Of a stretch of 64,000 bases of DNA, positions 43,125 to 51,728 are shown one piece after another. The notes beneath the pieces were generated by a model. The model saw nothing but the letters and a program-made list of their open reading frames with translations. It made no database searches and was not told the origin of the DNA. Every line of letters starts with the position of its first letter. Positions within the stretch are counted from its first letter, which is position 1. The translations under genes and the position numbers were made by a program. The DNA lies in the NCBI RefSeq assembly GCF_023074055.1, contig NZ_JADPKR010000104.1:54815-118814 (forward strand). Reading direction: 5' to 3'. Origin of the DNA: Bradyrhizobium sp. 141. Lineage in GTDB: Bacteria > Pseudomonadota > Alphaproteobacteria > Rhizobiales > Xanthobacteraceae.

Positions 43125-44660
43125 TTAACGCGTCTTGATGAAGCACATGCCGATGCGTCGTGAGGCCGCGGCAGCCTGACAGGTGAGACCGTTAGCACAG
43201 CTCCATGACGTAAAACTCTTGTCGAGCGTTCCCGATCCCGCATCTTGCAGGGAACAATGCGCTCCCCAGCCGTCTTGATATTCGCTCCCCACAAGCTCGC
43301 GACTGCCGCGCGTCTGCGGCCGGCTGGCAAATCCGCGTGAGAAATCAGGGCGTTTGCCCGCGACAAACGCAGTCAGGATGTCGCGGCGGCGGAGCTGGTC
43401 GCCGAAGAAATGCGGCGAGGCCGGCACGAGAGAAGCGTTGGACGGCCTGTCCGCGAGCCAATCGACGCCGGGGAAATGGAAGCCGCCGACGCCTCGGGTC
43501 TGGTGGCAGCCTGAGCAGGTGACGTCGTTGAGACGGCGCTGGAACCCTGCGACCGAACGGATGTTCTGCATGTCCCCGCGCGTGGCCGCCTGCTTCAACG
43601 CGCCGACCACGTCGTTGTCGGTGAAGACCGGGTCGTCGCGGCCCTCGCCTTTTCCTTCTCCTTGCACCATGCCGAACTCCGGCTGCAGCGCCGAGGCATC
43701 GAGGCCGGCGGGCGTCGGCACCACCGCAGCCCTGGCTAGGAATCTTTCCGGGATCAGCACCGTGCCGCGATCGAATTCGCGCAAGTTCTCGGGTGCGAGC
43801 AGCCAGGCCTTGAAGTCGCGCCGAAGCGCATCGTCGGAGAGGATGCGGTCGCGGTCGATCTGGTTCTCCAACACCGCTTCCACGAACTGTTTCGTCGCCG
43901 CATCGTACTTGAACACCTTGAGCAGATAGTCAGAGCGGAAATCGTGCAGCGCCGACTTCGCGGCGACCGAGAGCTGGATGTTGGTCTCGATGCGATCGAG
44001 CATGGCATCAGTGGGGTGGAAGCGACTGCCGATCAGCCCTTGCCAATCGCCATTGTCGAGCCAGCGCCGCGCGACCTCGGCGCAGGTGATCGGTTTGCCG
44101 TCCGCATCCGTCTGGCGTGCATCTCTCGCCTTCATCACCAGATTGAATGTCATCGGCAGGCGCGTCGCGGTCTTGCCGCCGTCGAAACGCGCGAGCCGGT
44201 AGATCAAGCGGATTTCGCCGCAGGACTCTTCCGAGACATAGGCGCGGTCCATGCGGTTGACGATACCGGCGAGCACGAAACGCGTGTCGCGGGAATTGAG
44301 CACAGTCCGGTCGAACAGCTGCACATCAAAACCTTCGCCGACGCCGATGGTCTCGGTCGGATAGTCCGCCTTCCGCTGGGCGATGTAGCGGTCGAACTCC
44401 GCGTCGATCGCTGGCGGAACATCCTTGAGCTGCGACAGCTCCGAAAACAGCAGGTCGGTCGTGAGCGGACGGCCCGCCTCCCGCTCCGGCGACAACAGGC
44501 GCGGGATCGTGAGCGCGTCGGCCTCATCGAGCCTGCGCAGCAGCTCGGGATCGGTGATTGCCGTGCCGCGCGTCATCGGCGCGGTGTCCGCTGCCGATAG
44601 CGAGGCGGCACCGCCAAACAACGAGGCGGCAGCAACGAGAATTCGCAACGCGCGGCTCAT
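43125..44660 (-). CDS. secreted protein with one CxxCH haem-type motif, unknown function
   Basis: A 511-residue exported protein (signal peptide to about ASLSAADT). No catalytic domain is recognised. One cytochrome-c-like motif CSGCH is in NDVTCSGCHQTRGVGGFHFPGVDW at about residue 400; additional cysteines near the C-terminus (HCSLQD, SCANGLTC, GMCFI) probably form disulfides. The rest is mixed alpha/beta with many charged residues. A periplasmic redox or di-haem peroxidase-like role is conceivable, but a single motif in a long unrelated protein does not prove haem binding. The gene is preceded by nothing co-directional for more than 90 bases. Confidence 0.75.
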   Translation of the reverse strand: MSRALRILVAAASLFGGAASLSAADTAPMTRGTAITDPELLRRLDEADALTIPRLLSPEREAGRPLTTDLLFSELSQLKDVPPAIDAEFDRYIAQRKADYPTETIGVGEGFDVQLFDRTVLNSRDTRFVLAGIVNRMDRAYVSEESCGEIRLIYRLARFDGGKTATRLPMTFNLVMKARDARQTDADGKPITCAEVARRWLDNGDWQGLIGSRFHPTDAMLDRIETNIQLSVAAKSALHDFRSDYLLKVFKYDAATKQFVEAVLENQIDRDRILSDDALRRDFKAWLLAPENLREFDRGTVLIPERFLARAAVVPTPAGLDASALQPEFGMVQGEGKGEGRDDPVFTDNDVVGALKQAATRGDMQNIRSVAGFQRRLNDVTCSGCHQTRGVGGFHFPGVDWLADRPSNASLVPASPHFFGDQLRRRDILTAFVAGKRPDFSRGFASRPQTRGSRELVGSEYQDGWGAHCSLQDAGSGTLDKSFTSWSCANGLTCQAAAASRRIGMCFIKTR

Positions 44661-44697
44661 GCCTTAGGTAACACCGCGTCGGGATGCCTATTCAAGC

Positions 44698-44730
44698 AAA
44701 AAGGCGCCTCACACAGTGGTGAAGCGCCTC
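44698..44730 (-). terminator. intrinsic terminator after the anchored Ala/Pro-rich gene
   Basis: Read on the minus strand, GAGGCGCTTCAC pairs with GTGAGGCGCC around a short loop and is followed by TTTTT. It starts 24 bases after the stop of the gene at 44754-45779, the normal place for a rho-independent terminator. Confidence 0.75.
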
Positions 44731-44753
44731 TTTGGAAGTCGAATATCGAACGC

Positions 44754-45779
44754 TCAGCGTGCGACGATCAGGCCCTTGCTGGTGACGACCACCCAGCGGC
44801 CGTCCTGGCGGCGGATCGCATCGACGCGGCCAACGCCGGGGATGGGATCGCCGGGATAGACCTCGTAGAGACCGTCGCGGCCCTCGATCAGCGCGCCGCC
44901 ATTGGCGGCGTTGCGCAGCCTCCAGCCCTCGATCGTCGGCAGACGGCCGACCTCGGTCTTCGGCGCGGCGGGCACCGGTGCGGCGGCGGCGGCGGTCGCA
45001 ACCTGGGTCGGCGCGATCGAGCCGGTGGTCTCCTTGGCGGGCGCCGCGGCTGCAGCCTGCGCAGGCGCGGCGGGCGGCGTGGCGCGGAGCTTGTCGACGG
45101 TCTCGGACAGTTTTGCGATCCTGGCCATCGGCTCGGCCTGCGCCTTCTCGAGCTTGTCGAGGCGGTCATTGGCGCGATTGAACTGGCTGACGCCGGTTTT
45201 CGAGCTGTGCTCGACACTGGCCTTCAGCGCGACGAGGTCGGCATCGATCCGCGCGACCGAAGCATCCAGCGCGCCGGTGTCGGCGACCTGTACCGGCGCC
45301 TGGGCCGGGGCGGCGAAATGCATCATGCCCGCGGTCGCAAGCGCGCCACTGATCGCGCCGACGCAAGCGGCAATCGCCACCACCGCGGCCATCGCCGACA
45401 GGCGCCGCTTGCCGCCGGCCTCGCGCGGCTCGTCCGCCTTCACATGCGGGGCGAAATCCTCGCGGTCCCAAGAGCCGTTCCACGACCGCTCCGAGGGCGC
45501 CATGACGATGAGCTTGCCGGGCTTCGGCTCGGGCTTGGTCTCGGCTTTGGCTTCGAGCTTCGGCACATCGATCCGTGAAGCCTCGATCTTCGGCGGCTCG
45601 ACCTTCACCGGATCGGGCTTGACTGGATCAGCTTTGGGCGGCGCCTCGTGGTCGGGGGCAATCGAGGGAGCCTCGATCCCAGCGGCCTCGACGGCCTGCG
45701 GCGCGGTCGCAGCAGCTTCGACGACGCCGGCCTGTTCGCCAGTCTTTTGGGCAGCCTGCTCGGGCACTGGTTCGCTCAC
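44754..45779 (-). CDS. inner-membrane anchored protein with Ala/Pro-rich cytoplasmic part
   Basis: A 341-residue protein. Residues about 1-125 are low-complexity Ala/Pro/Lys/Glu-rich and cytoplasmic, one membrane helix follows (about 128-155, LSAMAAVVAIAACVGAISGALATAG), then a coiled-coil-like region (about 165-215, VARIDADLVALKASVEHSSK) and Ala-rich linker, and a small C-terminal domain (from about residue 275, GRLPTIEGWRLRNAANGGALIEGRDGLYEVYPGDPIPGVGRVDAI). That C-terminal domain is one I have seen in rhizobial proteins of unknown function. The protein probably spans the periplasm. Its terminator is at 44698-44730. Confidence 0.75.
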   Translation of the reverse strand: MSEPVPEQAAQKTGEQAGVVEAAATAPQAVEAAGIEAPSIAPDHEAPPKADPVKPDPVKVEPPKIEASRIDVPKLEAKAETKPEPKPGKLIVMAPSERSWNGSWDREDFAPHVKADEPREAGGKRRLSAMAAVVAIAACVGAISGALATAGMMHFAAPAQAPVQVADTGALDASVARIDADLVALKASVEHSSKTGVSQFNRANDRLDKLEKAQAEPMARIAKLSETVDKLRATPPAAPAQAAAAAPAKETTGSIAPTQVATAAAAAPVPAAPKTEVGRLPTIEGWRLRNAANGGALIEGRDGLYEVYPGDPIPGVGRVDAIRRQDGRWVVVTSKGLIVAR

Positions 45780-45988
45780 GGCTCAAATACTCCAGTCTGG
45801 GTTGACCTTTTGGTAACTTTCATAGCTTGCGAAATCCTTACCTGCGGACCCGCTTACCGAAATTTTAGGAAGTCATCCGGGGCCGAATTTGGCCGGGAAG
45901 ATGGAACCGGTGTGGCGGGCGTGAAACAAATTGTAATCGAGCGAAGATGAACGGCGGGGGAATGACGCTATGCAACGATCACGCTCCG

Positions 45989-46486
45989 TCACATCACGAC
46001 CGGCGCATCCGGCAGCTCATTCGCATGCGGGCCCTGCGGCGGGAAATGCCGCGCCAGCTCGCGCGAGACCGTCTCGATGCCGGCGATCACGCCGCGCTCG
46101 AACTGGCTAGAAGCGAACTCGGTCTCCATCGCGCGACAGATGCTCTCCCACCCCTCGACGCCTACCTTCGCGTCGATGCCGCGATCGGCAACGATCTCGA
46201 CGTCGCGGTCGGCAAGCAGGAGATAGATCAGGACGCCGTTGTTGTGCGCGGTGTCCCAGATGCGCAGGTGCGAGAACACGTCGAGCGCACGCGCTCGCGC
46301 CGGCTGATTGCGGAACAGGGGACGGCCGTCAAGTGCGCCTTCAACCACGAAGCGGACCTGGCCCGAATGGGTGTCTTCGCCTCGCTTGATCGCCTGCTCG
46401 ATGCGGGCGAGCACGGCTGGCGGAAAGATTTGCTTTGCCCGCCAATGATGCTGCACGAGATGCCTGGCAATGCGCTTGATGCTCAT
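45989..46486 (-). CDS. small TPM-domain protein
   Basis: A 165-residue protein without a clear signal peptide. It carries the TPM (YgcG/TLP18.3/Psb32) domain: AIKRGEDTHSGQVRFVVEGAL, then LDVFSHLRIWDTAHNNGVLIYLLLADRDVEIVADRGIDAKVG and a helical C-terminal part. TPM domains are phosphatase-like or assembly factors. It is the third gene of the LemA-TPM-TPM unit, with only five bases after the previous stop, so it is clearly part of the operon. Confidence 0.82.
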   Translation of the reverse strand: MSIKRIARHLVQHHWRAKQIFPPAVLARIEQAIKRGEDTHSGQVRFVVEGALDGRPLFRNQPARARALDVFSHLRIWDTAHNNGVLIYLLLADRDVEIVADRGIDAKVGVEGWESICRAMETEFASSQFERGVIAGIETVSRELARHFPPQGPHANELPDAPVVM

Positions 46487-46491
46487 ATCCG

Positions 46492-47388
46492 CTACCAGCT
46501 CCCCGAGGCGCCGCCGCCGCCGAAACTGCCTCCGCCGCCGCTGAAGCTGCCGCTGTCGCTGGAAGACGATCCGCTGCTCCAGCCGCCTCCCGAGCTACCG
46601 CTCGACCACGAGCCGCCGCGCGAGCGGCCGGTGCCCGGCGTGATCGCCGAAAACAGATCGGCGACAAATCCGATGATGAAGCCGAGGAGTCCGACAGCCG
46701 CGGCGAGCGCGGCAGAGCCGAGGATGAACCAGGTGATCGCCGCAATGATGCCCCCGGTCAGCAAGGATCCGAGCAGCCGCCCCAGCATCGCCCGGAAGAA
46801 CCCGCCGACCCCGATCGAGGCGAACAGCGTCACGATGAAGATCGGCGCGAGATCGTCCAGATTGCCGAAGTTCACGGTGGGAGACGGAACCGGCAGCGGC
46901 TCGCCGTCGATGACGCCGATCATGCGATCGACCCCATCCGAGATGCCGCCGCCGAAATCGCCCGTGCGGAACTTCGGCGTGATGATCTCGTCGATGATCC
47001 GCCGCGAGGTGACGTCGGTGAGCGCGCCCTCGAGGCCGTAACCGACCTCGATGCGCAAATGCCGGTCGTTCTTGGCGACGACGAGGACCGCGCCGTCGTC
47101 GACCTTCTTGCGTCCGATCTTCCAGGCCTCCGCGACGCGGATCGAGAACTGCTCGATCGTCTCCGGCTGCGTGGTCGGCACGATCAGGACGGCGATCTGG
47201 CTGCCCTTGCGCGTCTCGAAGTCGCGGAGCTTTTGCGACAGCGAGGCGACGTCGGCGCTGGAGAGAGTCCCGGTCTGATCGACCACGCGGCCGGTGAGTT
47301 GGGGGATGGCGACGTCAGCAGAGGCGGGGAAAGTGAGGGCCAGAAAGAGCGCCGCAACGATGGCCACACGCCAGACACTCAGTGTCAT
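46492..47388 (-). CDS. TPM-domain membrane protein (YgcG family)
   Basis: A 298-residue exported membrane protein. The signal peptide is MTLSVWRVAIVAALF to about PASADV. The TPM domain covers about residues 28-155 (LTGRVVDQTGTLS, KGSQIAVLIVPTT, WKIGRKKVDDGAVLVVAKNDR, EVGYGLEGALTD). Two or three membrane segments follow, and the C-terminus is a Gly/Ser-rich tail (from about RSRGGSWSSGSSGGG), as in YgcG proteins. It acts with LemA, whose gene precedes it, in envelope processes not yet defined. The chosen ATG lies in the last bases of a palindromic element (47384-47484), see the finding. Confidence 0.85.
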   Translation of the reverse strand: MTLSVWRVAIVAALFLALTFPASADVAIPQLTGRVVDQTGTLSSADVASLSQKLRDFETRKGSQIAVLIVPTTQPETIEQFSIRVAEAWKIGRKKVDDGAVLVVAKNDRHLRIEVGYGLEGALTDVTSRRIIDEIITPKFRTGDFGGGISDGVDRMIGVIDGEPLPVPSPTVNFGNLDDLAPIFIVTLFASIGVGGFFRAMLGRLLGSLLTGGIIAAITWFILGSAALAAAVGLLGFIIGFVADLFSAITPGTGRSRGGSWSSGSSGGGWSSGSSSSDSGSFSGGGGSFGGGGASGSW

Positions 47389-47484
47389 CGCCCGGCTTGA
47401 CCGGGCGATCCAGTATTCCAGAGACGCCGGCGGGATACGGAGGTGCCGCGGCTTACTGGATTCCCCGCTTTCGCGGGGAATGAC
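47384..47484. repeat. palindromic element, family G
   Basis: Ends GTCATCGCCCGG and GGGGAATGAC; inner arms GGCGATCCAGTATTCCAG / CTGGATTCCCCG and CCGGCGGGATACGG. It lies between the lemA-like gene and the TPM gene and overlaps the TPM start codon. Its outermost bases GTCAT/ATGAC match those of families D, E and F. Confidence 0.75.
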
Positions 47485-47521
47485 AGCGGAGCGTGTGGTG
47501 TCCATCGGAGCCAGAACGCGC

Positions 47522-48130
47522 TTACTTCGACGGCGCCGGCGCCGGGTTGAAGTCCACCTTCGGCGCGGTCGAGATCTCCTTCTCGTTTGCGACCGAGAAG
47601 TTCGGCTTCTCCTTGTAGCCGAACATCATCGCAGTGAGGTTGCTCGGGAAGGAGCGGATGGTGACGTTATAATCCTGCACCGCCTTGATGTAGCGGTTGC
47701 GCGCCACCGTGATGCGGTTCTCGGTGCCCTCGAGCTGCGACATCAGGTCCTTGAACAACGCGTCCGACTTGAGCTGCGGGTAGTTCTCGGTGACGACCAG
47801 CAGCCGCGAGAGCGCGCTCGAAAGCTCGCCTTGGGCGGCTTGGAACTTCTGGAAGGCGGCCGGATCGTTCAGCACCTCGGGCGTTGCCTGGATGCTGCCG
47901 ACCTTGGCGCGCGCATTGGTGACCCCGAGCAGCACGTCCTTCTCCTGCTGCGCAAAGCCCTTCACCGAGTTGACGAGGTTGGGCACGAGGTCGGCGCGGC
48001 GCTGATACTGGTTCACAACCTCGGACCAGTTGCCCTTGATCTGCTCGTCCTCGCTCTGAATCGCGTTGTAGCCGCAATTGGTGAGGCTCAGCGAGGCCAG
48101 CGCCGCCAGCACGGTCAGGATCTTGCGCAT
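47522..48130 (-). CDS. LemA family lipoprotein
   Basis: A 202-residue protein. The lipobox LTNCG at residues 16-20 marks a lipoprotein, so it is anchored by lipid at the periplasmic face. The LemA domain is mostly helical: VVNQYQRRADLVPNLVNSVKGFAQQEKDVLLGVTNARAKV is the hallmark, followed by LSRLLVVTENYPQLKSDALFKDLMSQLEGTENRI. LemA proteins often occur with TPM/YgcG proteins, as here; they are implicated in membrane and peptidoglycan homeostasis, but the mechanism is not settled. It is the first gene of the three-gene unit. Confidence 0.9.
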   Translation of the reverse strand: MRKILTVLAALASLSLTNCGYNAIQSEDEQIKGNWSEVVNQYQRRADLVPNLVNSVKGFAQQEKDVLLGVTNARAKVGSIQATPEVLNDPAAFQKFQAAQGELSSALSRLLVVTENYPQLKSDALFKDLMSQLEGTENRITVARNRYIKAVQDYNVTIRSFPSNLTAMMFGYKEKPNFSVANEKEISTAPKVDFNPAPAPSK

Positions 48131-48197
48131 TAAATTTCTCCCGGTGGAATCTGGTGCAAACTACCAGATCGGACACGCGGAGTGTCGAGATTTGTTC

Positions 48198-48291
48198 CCT
48201 CATTCCGGGGCGATGCGAAGCATCGAGCTACGGTGCGCGGTTGCGCACCTGAGAATCTCGAGATTCCGGGTTCGCTTCGCGCCCCGGCATG
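48198..48291. repeat. palindromic element, family E copy 2
   Basis: Left end CCTCATTCCGGGGCGATGCG and right end CGCGCCCCGGCATG; inner arms GAATCTCG / CGAGATTC and GTGCGC / GCGCAC. The outermost CGTCAT/ATGACG of family E is degraded here. It lies between the divergent lemA and crotonase genes. Confidence 0.7.
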
Positions 48292-48394
48292 TGCGTGTCC
48301 ATACGCCAGCCGACTGACGCAAGCCTCTTGCCTATCTCTGACCGACATAGTCAACTCGACCAAACGATAAGACAGAACACCGGGGGGAAACGTC

Positions 48395-49249
48395 ATGACC
48401 TCGTTCGAGACCATCCTCGTGGAGAGGCCGGATCCGGCGATCACCCGGGTCGTGATGAACCGGCCGGAGGCGCGCAACGCGCAGAACTTGCAAATGACCT
48501 ACGACCTTAACGCCGCCTTCGACGCGGCGGTGCAGGACGATTCGGTCAAGGTGATCATCCTCGCCGGTAACGGCCCGCACTTCTCGTCCGGCCACGATCT
48601 GCGTCCCGGTGGCAAGAACAACGCCGGCGTCGATTTTCCACCGACCGGAAATTGGGGCGGTTTTGCTGAACCAAATGCCCATGGCCGCTTCGCGCGCGAG
48701 CAGGAAATCTATCTCCAGATCACGCGGCGCTGGCGCAATCTCGCCAAGCCCACAATTGCCGAGGTCCACGGCAAGTGCATCGCCGGCGGGCTGATGCTGG
48801 CCTGGGCCTGCGATCTCATCATCGCCAGCGACGATGCGCAGTTCTGTGATCCCGTCGTCACCATGGGCGTCTGCGGGGTCGAATGGTTCGTGCACCCCTG
48901 GGAGCTCGGCCCGCGCAAGGCCAAGGAGTTCCTGTTCACCGCCGACAACTGGAGCGCGCAGGAAGCGCACCAGCTCGGCATGGTCAATCAAATCGTGCCG
49001 CGCGCGGAACTGTCGTCGCGCGTGCTGGAGCTGGCGAGGCGGATTGCGGCAAAGCCGTCCTTCGCGCTGAAGATGACCAAGGAAGCTGTGAACCGCTCGG
49101 TCGACGTGATGGGCCAGCCCGCCGCGATCGACCAGGCCTTTGCGCTGCATCAGCTCTGCCACGCGCACAATCTTCAGGAGTTCGGCATGATCGTCGATCC
49201 CTCAGGCCTGCATCCCTCCGTGCGCAAGCCGCCGGCTGCGGCGGAGTAG
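48395..49249 (+). CDS. crotonase-fold protein, enoyl-CoA hydratase/isomerase family
   Basis: A 284-residue protein. Oxyanion-hole elements are recognisable in RPEARNAQN, GPHFSSGHDLR and HGKCIAGGLMLAWACDLI. The two glutamates of true hydratases, expected in the GGGCEL-type segment and about 20 residues later in the PE of that loop, read LM and PV here (FCDPVVTMG), so a standard hydration is doubtful; an isomerase, thioesterase or C-C lyase activity is possible. The operon partners are two acyl-CoA dehydrogenases, the first beginning six bases after its stop. The ATG has a GGGGGGAAA ribosome site. Confidence 0.85.
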   Translation: MTSFETILVERPDPAITRVVMNRPEARNAQNLQMTYDLNAAFDAAVQDDSVKVIILAGNGPHFSSGHDLRPGGKNNAGVDFPPTGNWGGFAEPNAHGRFAREQEIYLQITRRWRNLAKPTIAEVHGKCIAGGLMLAWACDLIIASDDAQFCDPVVTMGVCGVEWFVHPWELGPRKAKEFLFTADNWSAQEAHQLGMVNQIVPRAELSSRVLELARRIAAKPSFALKMTKEAVNRSVDVMGQPAAIDQAFALHQLCHAHNLQEFGMIVDPSGLHPSVRKPPAAAE

Positions 49250-49254
49250 ACACG

Positions 49255-50394
49255 ATGGACCTCAATCTCAGTGACGAGCAAAGGCTGCTGCGCGAGAGCG
49301 CGGAGCGCTTCGTGGCCGGAAGCTACGATGCCGATCATCGCCGCAAGATGGCGAACGATCCGCTCGGCTTCAGCCCTGTGGTGTGGAAACAATTCGCAGA
49401 GCTCGGCTGGCTGGCGCTGCCGCTGCCTGAAGAGTTCGACGGGCTCGGCGGCAGCGCGGTCGAGATCGGCATCCTGATGGAAGCCTTCGGGCGCGGGCTG
49501 GTGTCGGAGCCCTATGTCGCGACCGTGGTGCTGGGAGCCGCACTGATCGCCAGATGCGGCACCAATGAACAGAAACAGACGAGCCTGCCCAAGGTGGCGG
49601 ACGGATCACTGAAGCTTGCGTTTGCACATTCCGAGCGCGCTGCACGGTTCGATCTCGCCAAGGTCGCCACCAGCGCCAACAAGACGGCACAGGGCTGGCG
49701 CCTCGTCGGCAGCAAGATCGCCGTTCTCGACGGGCATGCCGCCGATGAGATCATCGTCTCCGCGCTCATCCATGACCATCACGGCCCTTCGAGGCGGATC
49801 GGCCTGTTCGTGGTGCCGGCGACGGCGGAGGGCCTCGCCATCTCCGACTACGCGCGTCTCGGCGGCGGACGCGCCTGCAACATCGGGCTGTCCGACGTGC
49901 ATCTGCCCGAGGATGCCCTGCTCGGCGACGGCAGCGACGCGCTGCCCACGATTGAATGGGCCGTTGATGGCGCCATGGCCGCGTTAGCTGCGGAAGCCGT
50001 CGGCATCATGCAGACGCTGCTCGAGACGACGCTCGAATACACCAAGATCCGAAAGCAGTTCGGCCGGCCGCTGTCGGCCAACCAGGTCATCCGCCATCGC
50101 CTCGCCGACATGGCGATGCAGGTCGATGAATCCCGCTCGATGGCGCTGCGCGCCGCGCTGAAGGCCGACAGCCCGCCGGTCGAGCGCGCGCGGGCCGCCT
50201 CCGGCGCGAAGGCGAAGATCGGCAAATGCGCCCGCTTCGTCGGCGAGCAGTCGATCCAGCTTCACGGCGGCATGGGCGTCACCGAGGAGCTCGAGGTCGG
50301 CGCCTATTTCAAGCGTCTCGTCGCCTTCGACACGCTGTTCGGCGGCAGCGCGCACCATTACGCTCGCCACGCCGAGCTTGGCCGCAGGGCCTGA
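49255..50394 (+). CDS. acyl-CoA dehydrogenase family protein (small subunit type)
   Basis: A 379-residue protein of the acyl-CoA dehydrogenase family. The N-terminal domain has LSDEQRLLRESAERFVAG and LPLPEEFDGLGGSAVE. The middle lacks the usual strong FAD loop (normally ..TEPxxGSD); here it reads FAHSERAARFDL. The C-terminal domain keeps RKQFGRPLSANQVIRHRLADM and QLHGGMGVTEELEVGAYFKR. In pairs like this one with the next gene, one subunit is often a degenerate partner in a heteromeric dehydrogenase (as in FadE pairs for steroid or cyclic substrates). Stop and next start are 15 bases apart. Confidence 0.85.
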   Translation: MDLNLSDEQRLLRESAERFVAGSYDADHRRKMANDPLGFSPVVWKQFAELGWLALPLPEEFDGLGGSAVEIGILMEAFGRGLVSEPYVATVVLGAALIARCGTNEQKQTSLPKVADGSLKLAFAHSERAARFDLAKVATSANKTAQGWRLVGSKIAVLDGHAADEIIVSALIHDHHGPSRRIGLFVVPATAEGLAISDYARLGGGRACNIGLSDVHLPEDALLGDGSDALPTIEWAVDGAMAALAAEAVGIMQTLLETTLEYTKIRKQFGRPLSANQVIRHRLADMAMQVDESRSMALRAALKADSPPVERARAASGAKAKIGKCARFVGEQSIQLHGGMGVTEELEVGAYFKRLVAFDTLFGGSAHHYARHAELGRRA

Positions 50395-50409
50395 TACTGG
50401 GAGAGCCTC

Positions 50410-51606
50410 ATGGACTTCACGTTCAATGCCGAGGAGCGCGCCTTCCAGAGCGAGGTGCGCGCTTTCATCGCGAAGAATCTCACCGAGGAGATGAAGCGCG
50501 CGACCGCGCTGACGCCGTCGGTGTTTTCCGATCCCGACATCGGCATGGCCTGGCAGCGTGCGCTGCACCGGCAGGGCTGGGGCGCGCCAGGCTGGCCGGT
50601 CGAGCACGGCGGGCCGGACTGGACGCCGGCGCAGCGCTGGATCTTCGAGACCGAGTCCGCACGCGCCGGCGTGCCCAATGTCAACGTGATGGGCGTGAAG
50701 ATGGTCGGGCCCGTGATCATCGGCTTCGGCAGCGAGGCGCAGAAGAATTTCTACCTGCCGCGGATTCTCTCGGGCGAGGATTATTGGTGCCAGGGCTATT
50801 CCGAACCGGGCTCCGGCTCCGACCTCTCCTCGCTGAAGACGCGCGCGGTGCGCGACGGCGACGATTACATCATCAACGGCACCAAGATCTGGACCACGCA
50901 TGCGCATCATGCCAACCGCATGTTCGCGCTGGTGCGCACCAGCGACGGGCCGCGGCAGCAGGACGGCATCAGCTTCATCCTGATCGACATGAAGACGCCG
51001 GGCATCACCACGCGTCCCATTCTCACCATCGGCGGCGACCACGAGGTCAACCAGGTGTTCTTCGACGACGTGCGCGTGCCCATGACCAACCGCGTCGGCG
51101 AGGAAGGCAAGGGCTGGACCTACGGCAAATATCTGCTCGAATTCGAGCGCGGCTCGGGCATTGCCTCGGCGAAGCTACGCGAGGGGCTGAAGGCGATCGC
51201 GGATCTGGCCGAGTCCGACCTGACCGGCCGCGCGATCGACAGCCCCGATATCGCGACGCGCATCTCGGAGGTCGAAATCGACATCGACGCACTGGAGATG
51301 ACCGAGCTGCGCGTGCTCTCGGCGCTGCAGACGGGGCAAAATCCCGGCGCGGTGTCGTCGATCCTGAAGCTGCGCAACAGCGAGATCCGGCAGGCCGTGA
51401 CGCGGCTGGGCGCCGACGTGATCGGCCATGACGCGCTCGCCGTCGAGCCGATGCGCCCGCTCTACCAGCTCAACCACGAGCCGGCGACGCCTGAGGAGAT
51501 GCTGACGGTGGTGCCGGAATATCTCAACGGCCGCGCCTACACGATCTTCGGCGGCACGTCGGAAATCCAGCGCGATATTATCGCGAAGATGATGCTGGGG
51601 ATTTGA
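50410..51606 (+). CDS. acyl-CoA dehydrogenase family protein (large partner)
   Basis: A 398-residue flavoenzyme. The FAD/substrate region is intact: YWCQGYSEPGSGSDLSSLKTRA, then IWTTHAHHANRMFALVRTS and FFDDVRVPMTNRVGEEGKGWTYGKYLLEFERG. The C-terminal FGGTSEIQRDIIAKMMLGI is the classic ending. It should oxidise an acyl-CoA and donate electrons to ETF. With the partner gene upstream it likely forms a two-subunit enzyme, resembling the heteromeric FadE-type enzymes acting on bulky CoA esters. Last gene of the operon, followed by a family D palindrome. Confidence 0.88.
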   Translation: MDFTFNAEERAFQSEVRAFIAKNLTEEMKRATALTPSVFSDPDIGMAWQRALHRQGWGAPGWPVEHGGPDWTPAQRWIFETESARAGVPNVNVMGVKMVGPVIIGFGSEAQKNFYLPRILSGEDYWCQGYSEPGSGSDLSSLKTRAVRDGDDYIINGTKIWTTHAHHANRMFALVRTSDGPRQQDGISFILIDMKTPGITTRPILTIGGDHEVNQVFFDDVRVPMTNRVGEEGKGWTYGKYLLEFERGSGIASAKLREGLKAIADLAESDLTGRAIDSPDIATRISEVEIDIDALEMTELRVLSALQTGQNPGAVSSILKLRNSEIRQAVTRLGADVIGHDALAVEPMRPLYQLNHEPATPEEMLTVVPEYLNGRAYTIFGGTSEIQRDIIAKMMLGI

Positions 51607-51625
51607 GGGCTGAGGCTCTCTCCTC

Positions 51626-51713
51626 CGTCATTGCGAGGAGCTCTTGCGACGAAGCAATCCAGTATCCTTCCAGGGAGGGATTTCTGGATTGCTTCGCTGC
51701 GCTCGCAATGACG
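51626..51713. repeat. palindromic element, family D copy 3
   Basis: An inverted repeat with ends CGTCATTGCGAGGAGC and GCTCGCAATGACG and inner arms GAAGCAATCCAG / CTGGATTGCTTC. It lies between convergent operons. Confidence 0.9.
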
Positions 51714-51728
51714 ATGCACTTGAAAGCG

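Noticed and set aside
47389..47505. A longer TPM-domain protein beginning at 47505
   Set aside because: The 39 added residues are encoded entirely by the palindromic element and would displace the signal peptide from the N-terminus.
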